A DNA stretch of 64,000 bases, taken from positions 22,017,501-22,081,500 of the forward strand of contig NC_134287.1 in NCBI RefSeq assembly GCF_949628215.1, in the 5' to 3' direction. The notes beneath the pieces are model-generated. The model was given only the letters and a program-made list of their open reading frames with translations, did no database searches and was not told the origin of the DNA. Origin of the DNA: Phalacrocorax aristotelis. Taxonomy: Eukaryota > Chordata > Aves > Suliformes > Phalacrocoracidae. A program made the position numbers and the translations under genes. Position 1 is the stretch's first letter, and every line of letters starts with the position of its first letter. This document shows positions 24,001 to 37,179 of this stretch, piece by piece.

Positions 24001-27000
24001 ACATGATGTTTTTTCCAGGGTTTTACCATAATAATGACTTCTAATGAAGCTGATTATGTCTCCCATAAGGAACATTAATAGATGAATGCATTGTTCTTAA
24101 GGTACATCTCTTTATTGAATGAGCTGTAATGAGCGCGGCGCGGTGCTCCACAGAGCATGGGGTGCGTGGGGCTATATGCACACCGTGTACCTCAGATTTT
24201 TTTAATCTTTTCACTTCTAGGCTGGATCCGTGCTGCAGGAGATGGGGAGGGAGTCGGGTGTCCGCAGCAGCAGAGCTGAGCAGCATCGCTGCAGGATGCC
24301 AGGTTTAGGGCACGAAACCAGCCTTTGCACGTGCTGAAACGCAGCTATTGCAGAATTTGTGCTCAATATTGAAGATCTTTCTTCCAAAAGAAGCACTGAT
24401 GTGCTTCACCTACTGCAAGGTACAAACTGAGACATCAAATGAGGCATATGCAACTCAAAACACAGTGGTTATTTCTACTTCTTCTATAGGTCAAAAAAGG
24501 CACAGGCATTGCATTCCTCTCCTCGATTTTCTCTCCCTATGTGTATTACCAAATACTTTTCTTTTGGCTCCAAAAGCATATAATCTTTGGCACGATGGCC
24601 TGTGCATGTTCAGACTCTAAATCCTAACGAAGTTGGGCTAATTTTCCTGCTTCAATGTAGTGAGTGTTAACAAAGTATTCTGCCTAAATAGTGCTGTGAA
24701 ATGCAAATCACCACTTCCGTGGCAGTTTGCTTATTACAAACTCATTAAAATGCGTAACCCAAAAACTCTTTACTCTCATTACGGAGCTCTGTGCTACATC
24801 ACTCCATACTGTAAAGCAGCTGCATGTTGGCTCTTTGATATTGGAAACCCTATTGTCATTAACCTCATTATGACAATACTTCTTTATGATATTTGAAATG
24901 CATGCCTTTCAAGAAGGATGCCATAAGGATGATAATATTTTTCTGTTTTGCATAATACAAAGTGAGGGGAAAACGGGCAGCAGGAGATGAGATGTGGATT
25001 ATTTATTAGCATCCCCAGGAACAACTGTGGTGCTGTAAGTTTAGACACCAGTAAATGCTTCTGCCTTTGACAGTGATGCTCTTGGCAGATGGAAAAAGTG
25101 GCTCGTGTATAGTTTTAACCCTTAAATGCTTCTGTTGCTGTGGATAAGTGACCTGGTACTTGTACGAGTCCCGAAGTGTGTGCTGGGGAGTCTGTAGGGG
25201 TGCTAGCCCCAAATGGATTTGCTGAACTTGTTCATGCTTGTCATACTCTCCGTCCTGAAGAAACGTCCCCTGAACTTGTTGACTTGCTCTAACCATGAAA
25301 GTTCTTTTGTCTTTATAATTGTTTTAAATTTTTTTGGCTTTTTTAATATTGACTTTGAGACTGGAGGGATCTGGAGTTGCAGGCTGTGCTCAATGGGGTG
25401 CACCTTGGATCTACGCAATGGCAGAGTTTTATCTTTTTATTTTTACTTTTCTTGTAATCCTCAACTCTGTTTGCTACTGAGCCGAACTCGTCATAGAATT
25501 GCAATGATTTTTTGGTAAATGGTAATAGGTCAGAACTCACGGTTATAATATAAAGTTAGGCCTGTCTTCCCCCTCTTTGTGCGTAACTAAACTACCATTT
25601 TCACCAGCCAGTCACTCTGATATTGTGGAATAACTGCCTCCAGCTTCGCAGCTTGGCAGGTTGGCATAGGCAGGTCTGCCTGGGACTCCGTTGGCACCTG
25701 CCACCCCCTCCATCTATGCTTTTCTGACCAGTTACTCATGTAGGAACCGCCCTCCCCGTTGGCTGAGCTCAGCCCCTGCCCAGCCGCTGGTGCGGGACCT
25801 TCCTGAGCGTCTTTCTCATGCGACAAGACTCTGTCGGTTGGGTCATCCCTGCCTGCACGTGCAGTTGTTCCCTCAGAAAACCGTAGGTTCTTTGTGTTAC
25901 AGCTTCGTTTCTAGGCCTGGATTTTTGTCTCTGCGTCTCTGGTTAGCGTTAAGGGCCACGTACATACGGTGGTGATGGAGAAAGCGGAAGAATCGCAATA
26001 TTGGTAGACCAACAGAACCGGCTCCCGTTCTCAAAACATGTTTTTGAGTATTTGCTGCTTCCTTGTCATTCTCACAGTTACCTTCTGATCTGCACCCTGT
26101 ATTTCAGGACTTTTTTCAGTCTGGCCCTTATATTTGGCAGAACAGATGAGCGCAGACCTCTGGTGTTTCTGTTGGTCCATCTCCCTCGCTATTGCTGCTT
26201 CTCATGGACGTTGTATGAGCCGCTGTGGCACTTGCTTTTCCGTGCTGCTCCAGCGATGTGGCACAGGTAGAGAAGGTCTCTGGTTGCTGCTGTGTCGTGG
26301 AGAGTGTCTTTAGGTTTCTCCTCAGCCCTCCCCAGTGCTGGCTTGTGTGGAGGTGTGCTGGAGGGGAGATGGAAGGTGGCGGCGTGAAGGTCAGGGTGTA
26401 CAGCGGAGAGCGGAAGGGTAGCGCTGTGGGTAGCATTGCATCCCTTCTGTTCTGCCTTCCTCAATCAAGGTTCATCAGAAGTTAAATATAACAAGTGACA
26501 AAAAGGAGCCGGATTCGCAGCCAGGACCTTCCCTGAGATTGCAGCGGGCAGGGTGGCTGCGGCGTTGAGCTTTGCTCCGGGCGAGGGGACGGGCAGCAAA
26601 CCCCAACCAAACTGTCGACGTGTACCTTCAGCCTGCACGTGTCGCAGGGAGAGCTCGTGCTGAAACTTCGGTAATGTTTTGTTTACGCTGCATAAGTAAT
26701 GCTTAATCTGCATGTCTGATGGGGAATACCTTTTTTCATCTGAGTGCACTCCATTTTGGCTGGCGCATCTCTGGGGTGAATAACAAAGAGGATGCCAGTT
26801 GTCTGGAGGAGAAGCAGTTTTCTGAATCGCAAAAGAGCACACTTTATCGGAAAATCTAATAATGTGCAACACTTTTGTAAACCAAACCCTGTGTGACCAG
26901 CTGGAACTTTGAAAATTTTACAAGAAGCCGTGGGGACAATTAATCATAATGGAGTCAACTTTTATGCAATTTTCTGAAATAGCATGCAATTACATAATTT

Positions 27001-29060
27001 TTACAAGGGAAAACAGGGTTGGGGGATGGTTTAGGAGTTTGTTTTGTGTACGTAGCAGGGGTATGACCGTGTCCAGCAAGCTGCTGCCCAGGACAGGGAA
27101 AAGCAGTGTATTTAGTTCCTGTTAGTAACCTCAGCTCAGGGTAAAGAGAGTAGATTTATCCTTCCCATGTCACCAGCCGGGATGCATCTTCCAGAAAAGG
27201 TTGGAGCAAATGTGTGGGACTTTCTCGCAGGAGCTGCTCTGCTCAGCAGCAATAGATCAGTGGTATTTTTCAAAAACGTTATAAATATTGGCATTAATTC
27301 TAGTCAAAGCAGACTCTCCTAATGACAACCTTGCCAAATAACCAGCTTCCTTATTTTGCTGGATTAGACATCGCGTACTTAACTGTACAGTGCCTCAGGA
27401 GCCTGACACGGTGATGCTTCTCAAAAGGCAGCTGTGGAACTCATTAATTTCTTAATTGGGGTGTTGTAGTATGAAAAGCTCTTTCCTGCATGTTTAAATC
27501 TGGTGCTGGTGGGCAGGAGGGACCTGAGGGCAGGACCGATGAGGGGCTCAGCCCTTGGGCTGTCCTGTCCCCATCCCTGCTGATCTCCTTGGGAAACGCA
27601 AGTTTTTGTTAATTCTGCCGGTGTCTGACACATCCGGCTCTTGCGTGGCTGCGGATTATTGACAGTATTTCATAAAGGAACCGCTGTCCTAACAGGATAT
27701 CCAAAAGTGTCCCTCTGCTAATTAATCTAATACAAAATCACTTATTTACATAGGCAATGGTGCTTGTCTTAGTCCTGCCTTCTGCAAACGGGTCTCGTGC
27801 TCCTGCTCGCGGGGAAGGGAGGGTCGGCTTCTGCCTGGGGTAGGGCTGAATGCATTTTTAAATTTCCTCCATGAAGGTTAAATTCTAGCATTTCAAGTCT
27901 CTGTCTTCTCTTTCCTTTTTAGCAAAATCTGCTTAAATTTTGAAATAGGTTCTTGAACAACTCCAAAGTCCGTCCCCGGTGAATTCCCCCACCATTAAGG
28001 CTGCTCTTTACTGATGTTTCCCGTTCATTTTGGTGGAATGAAATGGCAGTCTGTCTCTTACATGATGGGTAAAAGCCGCAGTAAACTGAAACTGAAACAG
28101 AAGTACAATTCACAAGGGAAGCACTACTACAGGATTAATGTATTCCCATCAGAAATCACAAAAGTCTTTCAGGGTCTTATGTGTTTATCGTTAAACTTCT
28201 ACAGCACTTGGATGACTGAGGGCACCTGTATATTTTACTTTTTTGCTGTGGCATGTAGATGTTTCATAAGCAGGTGCTGAAACTGCAAGAACCTCTTTGC
28301 TTTTACAAGCTCAGAGCTGGAAATGTTGCTGCTGCTGGGGAGCGACTCTGACATGTTCTTAAATATTTTCAGAGGTTTTGGTATTGATTTCTCGTGGCAG
28401 GCTGTAACACTGCGCAGCAAGTGTCTGCTTTCCGAGGATGGGAATAATGCTAAAACAATCTGTGCCATGGTACAAGTGGTTATTTCCTCATGCACACTTC
28501 ATTACACAAAACAATTATTTATTTCAATCCATGTATCACTTAGAATCTCCTTTCCAGTGACTAAACCGTTAGCGTGTAAGCCGTGGTTTCAGCTCGCTCC
28601 GTGCGTAGCATTTGTGGGTGTATCAGCAGTACACACTCCCTGAGAATGCTTTCTGCCTTTTCTTTGAAATACAATTAGAAATGGTTATGTTTGTGTATCC
28701 GCCGGGACTCCAAGTTCTCAAATTGCTGGGGAGTTTTCCCGTATTTGACTTTTTTCTTCTCTTCAGCCTTAGAGAATATTTATAAAATAACCAAGTGCTT
28801 AACTTTGAACTAGCAGGCAGGAAAACAGCAGACTGTGAAAGAGATGAGTTGGTAATTTAGGCTCGGTATTAAAAGAAGAGTAAGAAATGTCAAAATAAGA
28901 GGAAACGGGCAGAATGGTGGCCATGGACACTTGATCAGGTGAGCCAGGGAGGAGGCACAGCTGGTTCCTCCAGCAAATATCACGCAGGAGTTAGGGTGCA
29001 GGGTTTCACGTCCGGTACCCTCATCTTGGTACCTTTGCCACAGTTTATCTGTTGTCTTGC
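24000..29060. other. Intergenic, AT-rich candidate regulatory DNA
   Basis: No gene is recognised. The AT-rich blocks at about 24,340-24,960 and 26,930-27,010 look like conserved-element candidates. The second has two ATGCAATT motifs (26,964 and 26,984) 20 bp apart. Conservation was not tested. Confidence 0.35.
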
Positions 29061-29061
29061 A

Positions 29062-29262
29062 CTAAGAATTTGTCACAGAGTCTGCAATGGAAATACTTCT
29101 GTAATTGCCCGTATTATATGGATCATTGACCTTCAACAGAGGAACTGCTGAAGCAACTGTCCATTTATCTGGAAAATTACCACATGGCAAGATCACATTA
29201 GGCTGTTTTACTCTGCCTCCTCCAGCAAGTGCCAGGGTGTTATTAGCCGCTGGAGCGCAGAT
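29062..29262 (-). mobile_element. Decayed non-LTR retrotransposon (LINE) reverse-transcriptase fragment
   Basis: The minus-strand translation contains FPDKWTVASAVPLLKVNDPY followed by NTGNYRSISI. This matches the conserved N-terminal RT block of LINE ORF2 proteins, where the usual pattern is F-P-x-x-W-K-x-A-x-V-x-P-x-x-K-x-G-D followed by N-Y-R-P-I-S. The fragment is short, the Pro of NYRPIS has become Ser, and the frame ends in a stop soon after. The clade (CR1, L2 or other) cannot be assigned by eye. No other part of the element was found on either side. Confidence 0.6.
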
Positions 29263-29269
29263 CTTTGCT

Positions 29270-32200
29270 GCACCTTCAGTGACTAAATACAGAAGGAAAA
29301 GGAGATAAGACTGCCCACTTTCCATCGCAGTATCTTGGTCTGGTTTCATATAATCAGAGCTAGCAAATACTAGTTTTGACCATCAAAGTTCAATATCACC
29401 TTGAAAATATACATGTCAAAGTTATAGATCAATGAAACATCATAAGACATGATGAGGAGCATCCAGGAGCCAGCGCTCCTGCTCAAAGGTGTTGCTTAAA
29501 ATACAGTATTCATCGAAGCACTGGCATGTACTTGTCAGCCTGCAGCCCTCTGAGTGTTGTGGCACACCAAATTCAATCAGTTATATTTTGGATGAAGTTG
29601 CTGGTAGTTTTGAGGTGATCAAAATTCACCATTTCCCCCAAATCCTCTCTAGCTCAGGCACATGAGGTTTGATCACCTCGTGGGCTCCATCGGTGAAATT
29701 CTTGTGCTGGAAACAAACAAAATTCTGCACATTCGTGGCATTAAAATTCATGCTTCATCGTAGTTTTGCTCAAAAGCCCGTGTGTGCACAGCCCTGCTTC
29801 CCACGGTGCGGTGGCTGCTCTCGGACCGTCGCATGCCTCCTCCAACGGCTCCCTGGCACAAAGGAGCACAGGAGCTGTTTTTGGGGGGACAGACCTGCAG
29901 AGCCTGCATTAGGGAATGCTGGTAAGACATCAAGGTACGTGCCCTCACAACGCAGACTACAATAAACCCTCTGAACGGGGTGTTCTCATTCTCCAAGGCA
30001 GGATGGGTGTAAGGCTGACGGGAGCAGGTCCAGCCCTGGGACTCTGCCGTGTCTCATGGGACTGGCGCAGGACGATGCCCACGGCCTGGTGGGATGCACA
30101 AGCGCTGCTGCGTGCTGAGGATGGAGGACAAGCAGCTCCATGTGCGTGTATTCCAGTGACAGAATGAGCACATTTACAATCCCAGTCATCTTCTGAACCG
30201 TAAATGGCTCTGAAATGGGATCAACAACCTGCCCAGGAGCTGGGAGCTTGTTGGCTAAGGTCGGGTGTTGATGCAGTAATTTCCATGTTAGATGGAAGGA
30301 ATCCACTCTCCAGCTTTTCTAGTTTCTTCTCAGATGTGAAGTGTATCCATAAGCAAGAAAGGAAGCAAAAAAGATGAATTTCAGTACAAACTCTAGATTT
30401 TTTTTTTTTTCCCCTGCTGCTGTCTGAACAGGGAAGCCTGGAGTCAAAGTTTAAAAATCCTAGATAGGTGATTTGCATTATGTACTTTTTTTATTTCTAT
30501 AGTAAATGCCACCATTGTGGCTGTTCTGTTTTGAATCTGAGATCTCTCATAGGAGCCTAAGGTGGCCGCAGTGCTAGTACTAAATGGCTTTTAATGAGTA
30601 AAGTAAAAGCCATTTATTGTTTTTTCAGAGAAATATATTTAATAGAAACTTATTTATTTAAAGAAATCCAGGTAAAGAGCAGGAATGAAACCAAACTTTT
30701 TCAGTGACAGTTTCATAAAGCTGCTGCAAAATTACTGAAAATTAGTACACTCAGTAGTAAATAATTCCGTTATTTCCTTCCCAAGTGTAGCTACAGCTCT
30801 CAGCTGTGACTTTGTAAGTTAATGTTTACCAGGCAAAACAGAGGATAAAATTAGATGCTTGTTAACTTCAGCTATGCTTGCCTTATCTTGTAAATCTCTG
30901 AGGGTTTAAAAAAAGACAAATGAACAGCCGGCTCACAGGTGACCAGGGCCACATGCTGTAGATCCTGTGGTTCCTGGGACAGCGCATCCTTCTGCCTTCC
31001 CTGCCTCTGTCACCGAAGCCGAATGCTTAAGGGAAAAAAGCTTCCTAATATCAGCTATCTTAAAAATGCGGTTTTACCTCCTACCCCAAACACTGACGAC
31101 GACTTGAGCTTTAGACCATCATATATAAAAAAAATCCACTTAAAAAGCATTCCCTATTTATCGAGGCTCTTGCACAGTCCCGAAGCAGTTCTTGCTGGGG
31201 CTGCCCAGCTAGATTGCTCCTTTGCCGCATCCCGTAATTTGCAGTGCTCTCCCAGAAGCACGGACCCTGTAATAACCCCCCCGAATCTCCTGCGATACTT
31301 TGCTCCCGTAAATATTTGCATCTTTACCCATATCCCTTGCTGGTGGGGAAGGTACTGGAGGACTGTGGAGGTGGTGGATGAGACACTTGCCTTGCTTCGT
31401 TTCTTCCTTCTGGAAACTTTGACTACTTCCAGTTTTTATTTTCCCAGCTGAAATTTTACATAGAAACTCGGCATTTTAGGCCGGAACACTTTGAAGATTA
31501 CACCATTCTTCCTGGGCAGGTTAAGACATCTCCTGGGTGTCATGCTGTCCCCCGTGACCCGCGCCCAGCAGCCTCGTCCCCCTCCGGCACCCAGGCACAG
31601 CACCCATGGGCTCCCTCAGGCCGAGGGGCTGCTCTGGGGGAAGGAGCAGGGACTCGCCGTGTCTGACCCACAAGCTCCCGGGCAGAGCAGCAGTGACTCT
31701 TCTCAACATGTCCGTGTGTCTTTTCTTTAATTCCATATTTAAGCTTTGTGCTCTCTTTCCAGCAGAAGTGCAGCTCTACAAAAAAAAAATCAATCTGTTT
31801 TAAAATCTGACTAGCGCTTAAGTGTCGTTTATAGTTAATAGCTTTCAATGAGCTTTCAGAGCTTTTACAGAAAGTTTGGAGACTTTGGAATATTGTAATT
31901 GGTTGTAATTTAATCTACCCCCTAAGCAAATGCCTCTAAAAAATCTCTTATTCTCATTTCCCACAATTTTTCTCATCCCTGTGATGTGCCAGGATCAGGT
32001 GTGGAGCAACCTCTGAGCAGGGCTATTACTTGCAGGCCCCTTTGCAGCACGCAGCTACTTCCATCGTGCTTTACTGCAACTTTTGATACCTCTACAAATC
32101 ATCGTATTCTTAATTTTAATGTTCTCCTTAGTACTCTCCTACGTCTCCTCCAGCACAGACTCCCTCCGCTGTGCTCTCCAGTTTGTGTTGGATCCCACAT

Positions 32201-35200
32201 CTGAGGCAGGACACGGAGAACCCCAGGAGAGGTGCGATAGTGGGAGGGACAGACCCTGCGGCTGCTCCAGGGGTTCGTGGTGGTGGGGAGCTGGGATGAG
32301 CACAGTCAGGGCTCGGGTACTGTGGCTTAGTGGAAGAAAGAGGGTTGTGATACGGTGTTTGTGTGGAATTTCATGCAGGATTTGGAGCAAAAGGAAAATA
32401 CCTATTCACGGGATAAAATTGTAGGTGAATGTAGCCGAAAATGCATAAGGTGGGTGCAACGAAGGAAGCTCCCGTTTAGCTGAAAATCAGGGCACAGATT
32501 GCTCCAAGCGATAGAAGAGATGGGCCAAATAACAAACAGGGGTCGAGTTCGTTTCAGTGGACAGATAAAGGTGGTGACGTATGGGCACATCTGCTATTTT
32601 CAGACTTGCATCAGCATGACCAGGCTCTCTCGCAGCCGATGAAGGTGTCCTCGCCATGACCCGGAGCGTGTCTGGTGCAGCCTGGCCAAGGACTGCAGAA
32701 ACCAGCAGAGACACTTAAAGCTGCCCGACCTCGCCCTGTCTCGACGTTTTATGGTTGTTAGGCCAAGACTGGTATGACTGGGGGAGCTGTGAAAACACTT
32801 TTAAATATGCTTGTGTTTGAGAATTGATGGAAAACTGCAATTTGTATATAACGTGCATCTCTAAATATTTGCATTTTATTCTGTAGCTGTACAGAAACTG
32901 GTGAGAGCAGGATCAAGCTGCAGACAGTCTTTGTTTTGTTAGCAAGAGGAGTTTTTAACAAGCTTCATTTTCACTACATAAGCCACTCTGTGATCTTTCT
33001 TATGCATCTGTTTTCCCTTGATCTTGCTGCATGAGTGACAGCTGCTTTACACTAGCATTATCTGTCAAAATATTATTTAACTGGAATACCTTCTAGAACA
33101 AGTTTTTGTTATTATTAGAAATAAAAATGCAGTGATAATTGAATCCCTTTATATTCCCTGTGTAATGCAAGGAGTAAGACGTATTCGCACCTAAGGGGAA
33201 AACATCTGGATTTCCTCTTTGCCCCAAGACCGTGTGCTCTCCCTTACACTGTAACGGCTTTGATTCACTATACCTTAGAGGGAGATGAAAATTGCAGTGT
33301 ATGCATATCATCTAAGGAAAACAATAGCATACATTTTTTGCTATAGGAATCGCATTAAATAAATATATAGCAAGCTGCAATGTCACAACAAGTAGATGTA
33401 CAATTATGAAGACAAAATACCCCAAGGAAATCAACACAAGGCTTATTAATATCCAGGCCTGCAGAAGACAACTGTCAGACAATTGGTCAACAAGGTACAT
33501 GGTATCTGTTAGATACTGACTAACCCATTATGATCTTTATGAAGTGTCCTTTTGGGGGTCTAGATCTTCAAATATGAGTTGGAAGACCCTTTTCTTTTAT
33601 TAGTTGCTAAGCTCTTTATACTTTTACCATATTGCGGCAGGTTAGAAGTCTGAGCTTTATTGTCTTATGTTATTGAAAATCCAGATTCCCGCAGCCTTCT
33701 CCCTCAGGTCAAGATTTGTCTGAGAATACATTCTCATTTCTCCATGTACAAAGGCTGTCTGGAGAGAGGCAGAAAAAGATTATGACTGTAATATACTTAA
33801 ATCCAATTTATTTGCCTGACTAGAAACTTCCACACTTCACAATTGCTTCCTACAGAAGATTTTGTATTTAATTCCTTCATCGCAGTAAGAAGCAGGAATG
33901 ATTTTAGTCCTCCAACAGGTATATACTCGACACACCTGAGCCAGCTGAAGCACAGCAGAAGAGATGATGAAAGCAGCAGATGGACACCCTTATTTTGCGT
34001 GTTCGCAGTTTATTTCTGTTTGGGAATAATGAGTTTGAAAGGGGTCTTTAAATATCCTTTGCGGAGCTGGCATTAGGGGTCACTGCGTGGGTAAGCGGGC
34101 GGTTGTGAGCCTCACCTGCAAGCGCTGCTTGATGCAGACATTTTGCACAGTAACTTCATGCTCATGTTCCTCTGGGTTTGAGACAACTAGTTAAGCTGCT
34201 GTGGTCACTAACAACGCAATCATCATGTCACTGCTGCTATTTTAAACCTTCATTTGAGAAGGCTTGAAAAAGATGTGAGGATCTTGTGTCAGGTTTCCTG
34301 CACCCTTTCCCTCAGCAGCGGTGGCACCAAACGCTTTCTGCTGCGCTTGCAGTGCTGGCAAAGGGAAACGCGGGCAGTGGGTAACACAGGGGGTGGTTGA
34401 AGTCCTCAATATGTTTATTTAGGGGGAGAAAAAAAAGAAATGGATTAAAGGACGCCTTGCAAAATGCAGTGCTTGCCTTGGCGTTGCATTTAGGGGACTG
34501 CAGCTGAGACCCTCGACCTTCCGTAGCGCGGTCTGGGAAACTTGCAGACGATTGCTAAACTGTCACTAAGAGCTCAGTAAAGATGTAAGGGGAACAGCTG
34601 AAGTATTAAACCTGTAGCATCGCTTCCTGCCTGCCTTGGTTTTTGCACGTGAGCGGTGGCAGCTCATCACTTGGGCATGCCAAAAAAGAGAATTTCTTTG
34701 CAGTTACCACGGCCGAGTTTTGGAGCGGTCTGTGAAAACGGGGCATGGCGTAATTTAGCGAGAAGGTCAGATTCGCTTTGGGGTCAGCAGAGCCGGGCTG
34801 GGAGCCGGGCTGGAGCGATGAGGGTGGTGGGCTGGGGCGGTGCTCAGCGAGGGTCGTGCAGTGCCTGCCGCAGCCCCCCTGCAGCTCCCGGGGAGCGAGG
34901 GCTGGCCCACGTCAGGGTGCAGCTGGGGATGGAGAGCAGATCAGAGGGGCTTGAGCAAAGGTGGATTGGCCAGCGCCCACTGGTGCACTGCGGTGGGACA
35001 GGGAGAAGCCAAGTGACCTGAGGGCTGGTGGCCGTGGAGGGGGGATGGTCAGAGAGCGGCCCTGACACTGGATGGCCTTTGAGGTGCCAAATGTCCCAAC
35101 GGTGGAAAAGGGGAGCTGCCTTGTTCTAGGTTTCCCCGCTACTTCAGGGCATTACATCTCTAGTGTCTGTTCAAAGACCAGAAAACAGCCTAAAAAGATT

Positions 35201-35240
35201 GTAAATCAACCCTGTGGAGCTGTTTATTTATGAAAATGCT
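29270..35240. other. Intergenic, no gene recognised
   Basis: AT-moderate DNA. Open frames of up to 170 codons (30,939-31,451 plus) lack motifs and plausible splice context. AT-rich blocks at 30,480-30,930 and 32,740-33,500 are possible conserved elements. Nothing further is supported. Confidence 0.35.
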
Positions 35241-35244
35241 ACAG

Positions 35245-35287
35245 GTGGTTTTGTCTTTTCCAACCTCAGTGATTCTATAATTCTGTT
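35245..35287 (+). mobile_element. CR1 LINE 3' tail fragment
   Basis: TTTTCCAACCTCAGTGATTC followed by TATAATTCTG matches the conserved 3' end of CR1 (CTTTTCCAACCT..ATGATTCTATGATTCT). The sequence upstream is too diverged for me to trace the element further. Confidence 0.65.
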
Positions 35288-35289
35288 TT

Positions 35290-37080
35290 GGGAGGGGTGG
35301 GTAGATGGGGGTTTTTTTTGGGCATCAAAAAGAAATCTCAGCTCAGTCCTTGGTTTGAGAGATCGACCGTAATTGTCCCAGAAAGCGCCGTGGTGCTGAC
35401 AACTCAGGGCAGCTGGGCCAAACAAAGCAAACACCAAGCCAGAGGAGGTCCTTCTGCACACCACCTGTGAAACTTTAGTTATTTATTCGGTTCCTCCTGA
35501 ACTTCTGCCACTTGTAAACTTCAAGCGCGTGGATGCACGGCTTGTGCCTCCCACAGGCGTTGTACCTTCAGCCCGTGAGCTGGAATGATTCAATTCTCTT
35601 TCCTGGCACCGTCTCTGCGCAGGCGCTGTGCACAGCCGCCGCGCTGGATTTTTTTCATTTTCCTCCCAACCTTCAGAACAAATTCTCCTTTTCAAAGTCT
35701 TCACCCCGTGGGGCTCTAAAATCATAACAATTAATGCTGGAAAAGACTCCTGAAGCCACCTAAGCCGTCCCTCCTGCTAGGGCAGGATTGCTCAAGCATG
35801 CAAAGAAATTAATGGGGAGGGAAGGCGCGGGAACTAGGCAGGGACCTGCTCTGAAACTAAAGTTGGGTAAAAAAGTTGAAACTACTTGAAACAGCTGTTT
35901 TCGGGGAGGCGGCAGGGCTGCTCTGTTACCTCCGTGTTTGATGGTTGCTCTGGAAGCAGTTGTAACCATGAGTTTGTCCCAGCTTTAACTCCTATTTCAA
36001 CTCTTGCTTTTTTCCCTTATTTTTACTTCTTCCCGAAGCCTGATTTTGTAGCAACAAGGGGTAATGTAAAAGACTTACCATATCCAGTGTTTATCACCTA
36101 TTTCAGAGACATTAAGCGGCTATAAATGCATATGAAACATCTTTGGTGGATTCCTTGCCTGTTAAGCAATGTGCTCTTCCTACATTCCTAATTGCTGGCG
36201 GGAAAAATAGGAGGAATTTGTTTACCGGCTTCCTGCATAATATTCAGACATCTGGAGCTGCTAGGTCTGGATGGAGTTCCTGGGGGAGAGAAGATACATC
36301 AAGGACAATTAGACAACTTGGGAACCGCAGCCTAAAGGGAATATGCCCAAGCATGGCAAGCAGCCCTGTGACGGTGGCTCCGGCACCGACCGAGCCCCGG
36401 CGCTCGCCCCGCGCACCCAACCGCCCTCGCTTGGCATCTCTGCCCTTCCTTCTCCACCAGGTGCAGGGTCTTTGTTCCCCCTGCTCCCGTTTATCACCTC
36501 CTTAATGAAACCTGTTCGCCGCCGGTGCCTGCCGGGGGGCTCGCGGGGCTGCCCCTACGTGCATGGCTCGGCTGAGGGTCGCGGTCGATGGAGCAGCACG
36601 TTGAGCGGGGGAGAGGGGCTCTGGCGGGGGATTTCTGACCTGCCGGTTTTCACTGTCCTCGGGAGCATCGGCCCCATCCCTGTCCCTTATTCATGTGCAA
36701 ATTTTTCCCAAAGCAGGGGCAGTATCCTCAGAATAAATAATTTTTTGGGAAACACATAATTTATGCCTGTGTCACCTGAGGATGCTTTAGGCTCTATTTA
36801 GGGAGCGTAAATATATAATATCTATAAATCTATAAATACAATGTGTCCTGGCTGTGTGAGCGCTTGCTACTCCTTCCTCCCGTAACAGACTTGCAGGTGC
36901 AAACTCTTGCATTTCTGTGGCTTCCTCTGGGCTTGTGCCACACCTTCAAAATCTAGGGACCACCACATGAAAAATGGGGAAAAGCAGTCCCGCGGGGATG
37001 CTTTCTCATCTGTGACACAGATGGGTTATTGGTGATATTCTCTTTTCTTATTTAACTGCTTGAGATCATTGGAGAGAGAT
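35290..37080. other. Intergenic, no gene recognised
   Basis: Mixed composition with scattered chance open frames on both strands. No repeat family, RNA gene or exon could be supported. Confidence 0.35.
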
Positions 37081-37087
37081 GGTGTGG

Positions 37088-37175
37088 ATTGATTTAAATC
37101 AGTGAGTCAAGTAACTGCTTTTAATCATGATTTAAATCAAAAAGTGAGAAACCTTGGTTTAAGTAATTGATTTTT
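37088..37175. repeat. TTTAAATCA-type dyad repeat
   Basis: GATTTAAATCA occurs at 37,091 and again at 37,129, and related TTAATCATGATTTAAATCAA and AGTAATTGATTTTTTTAAT copies follow. Each core is self-complementary. It resembles an old dispersed amniote repeat, but I cannot name the family. Confidence 0.4.
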
Positions 37176-37179
37176 TTAA

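Noticed and set aside
25485..25510. TCATAGAATTGCAATG as a CR1 3' end
   Set aside because: Too short and lacks the adjacent CR1 body sequence.
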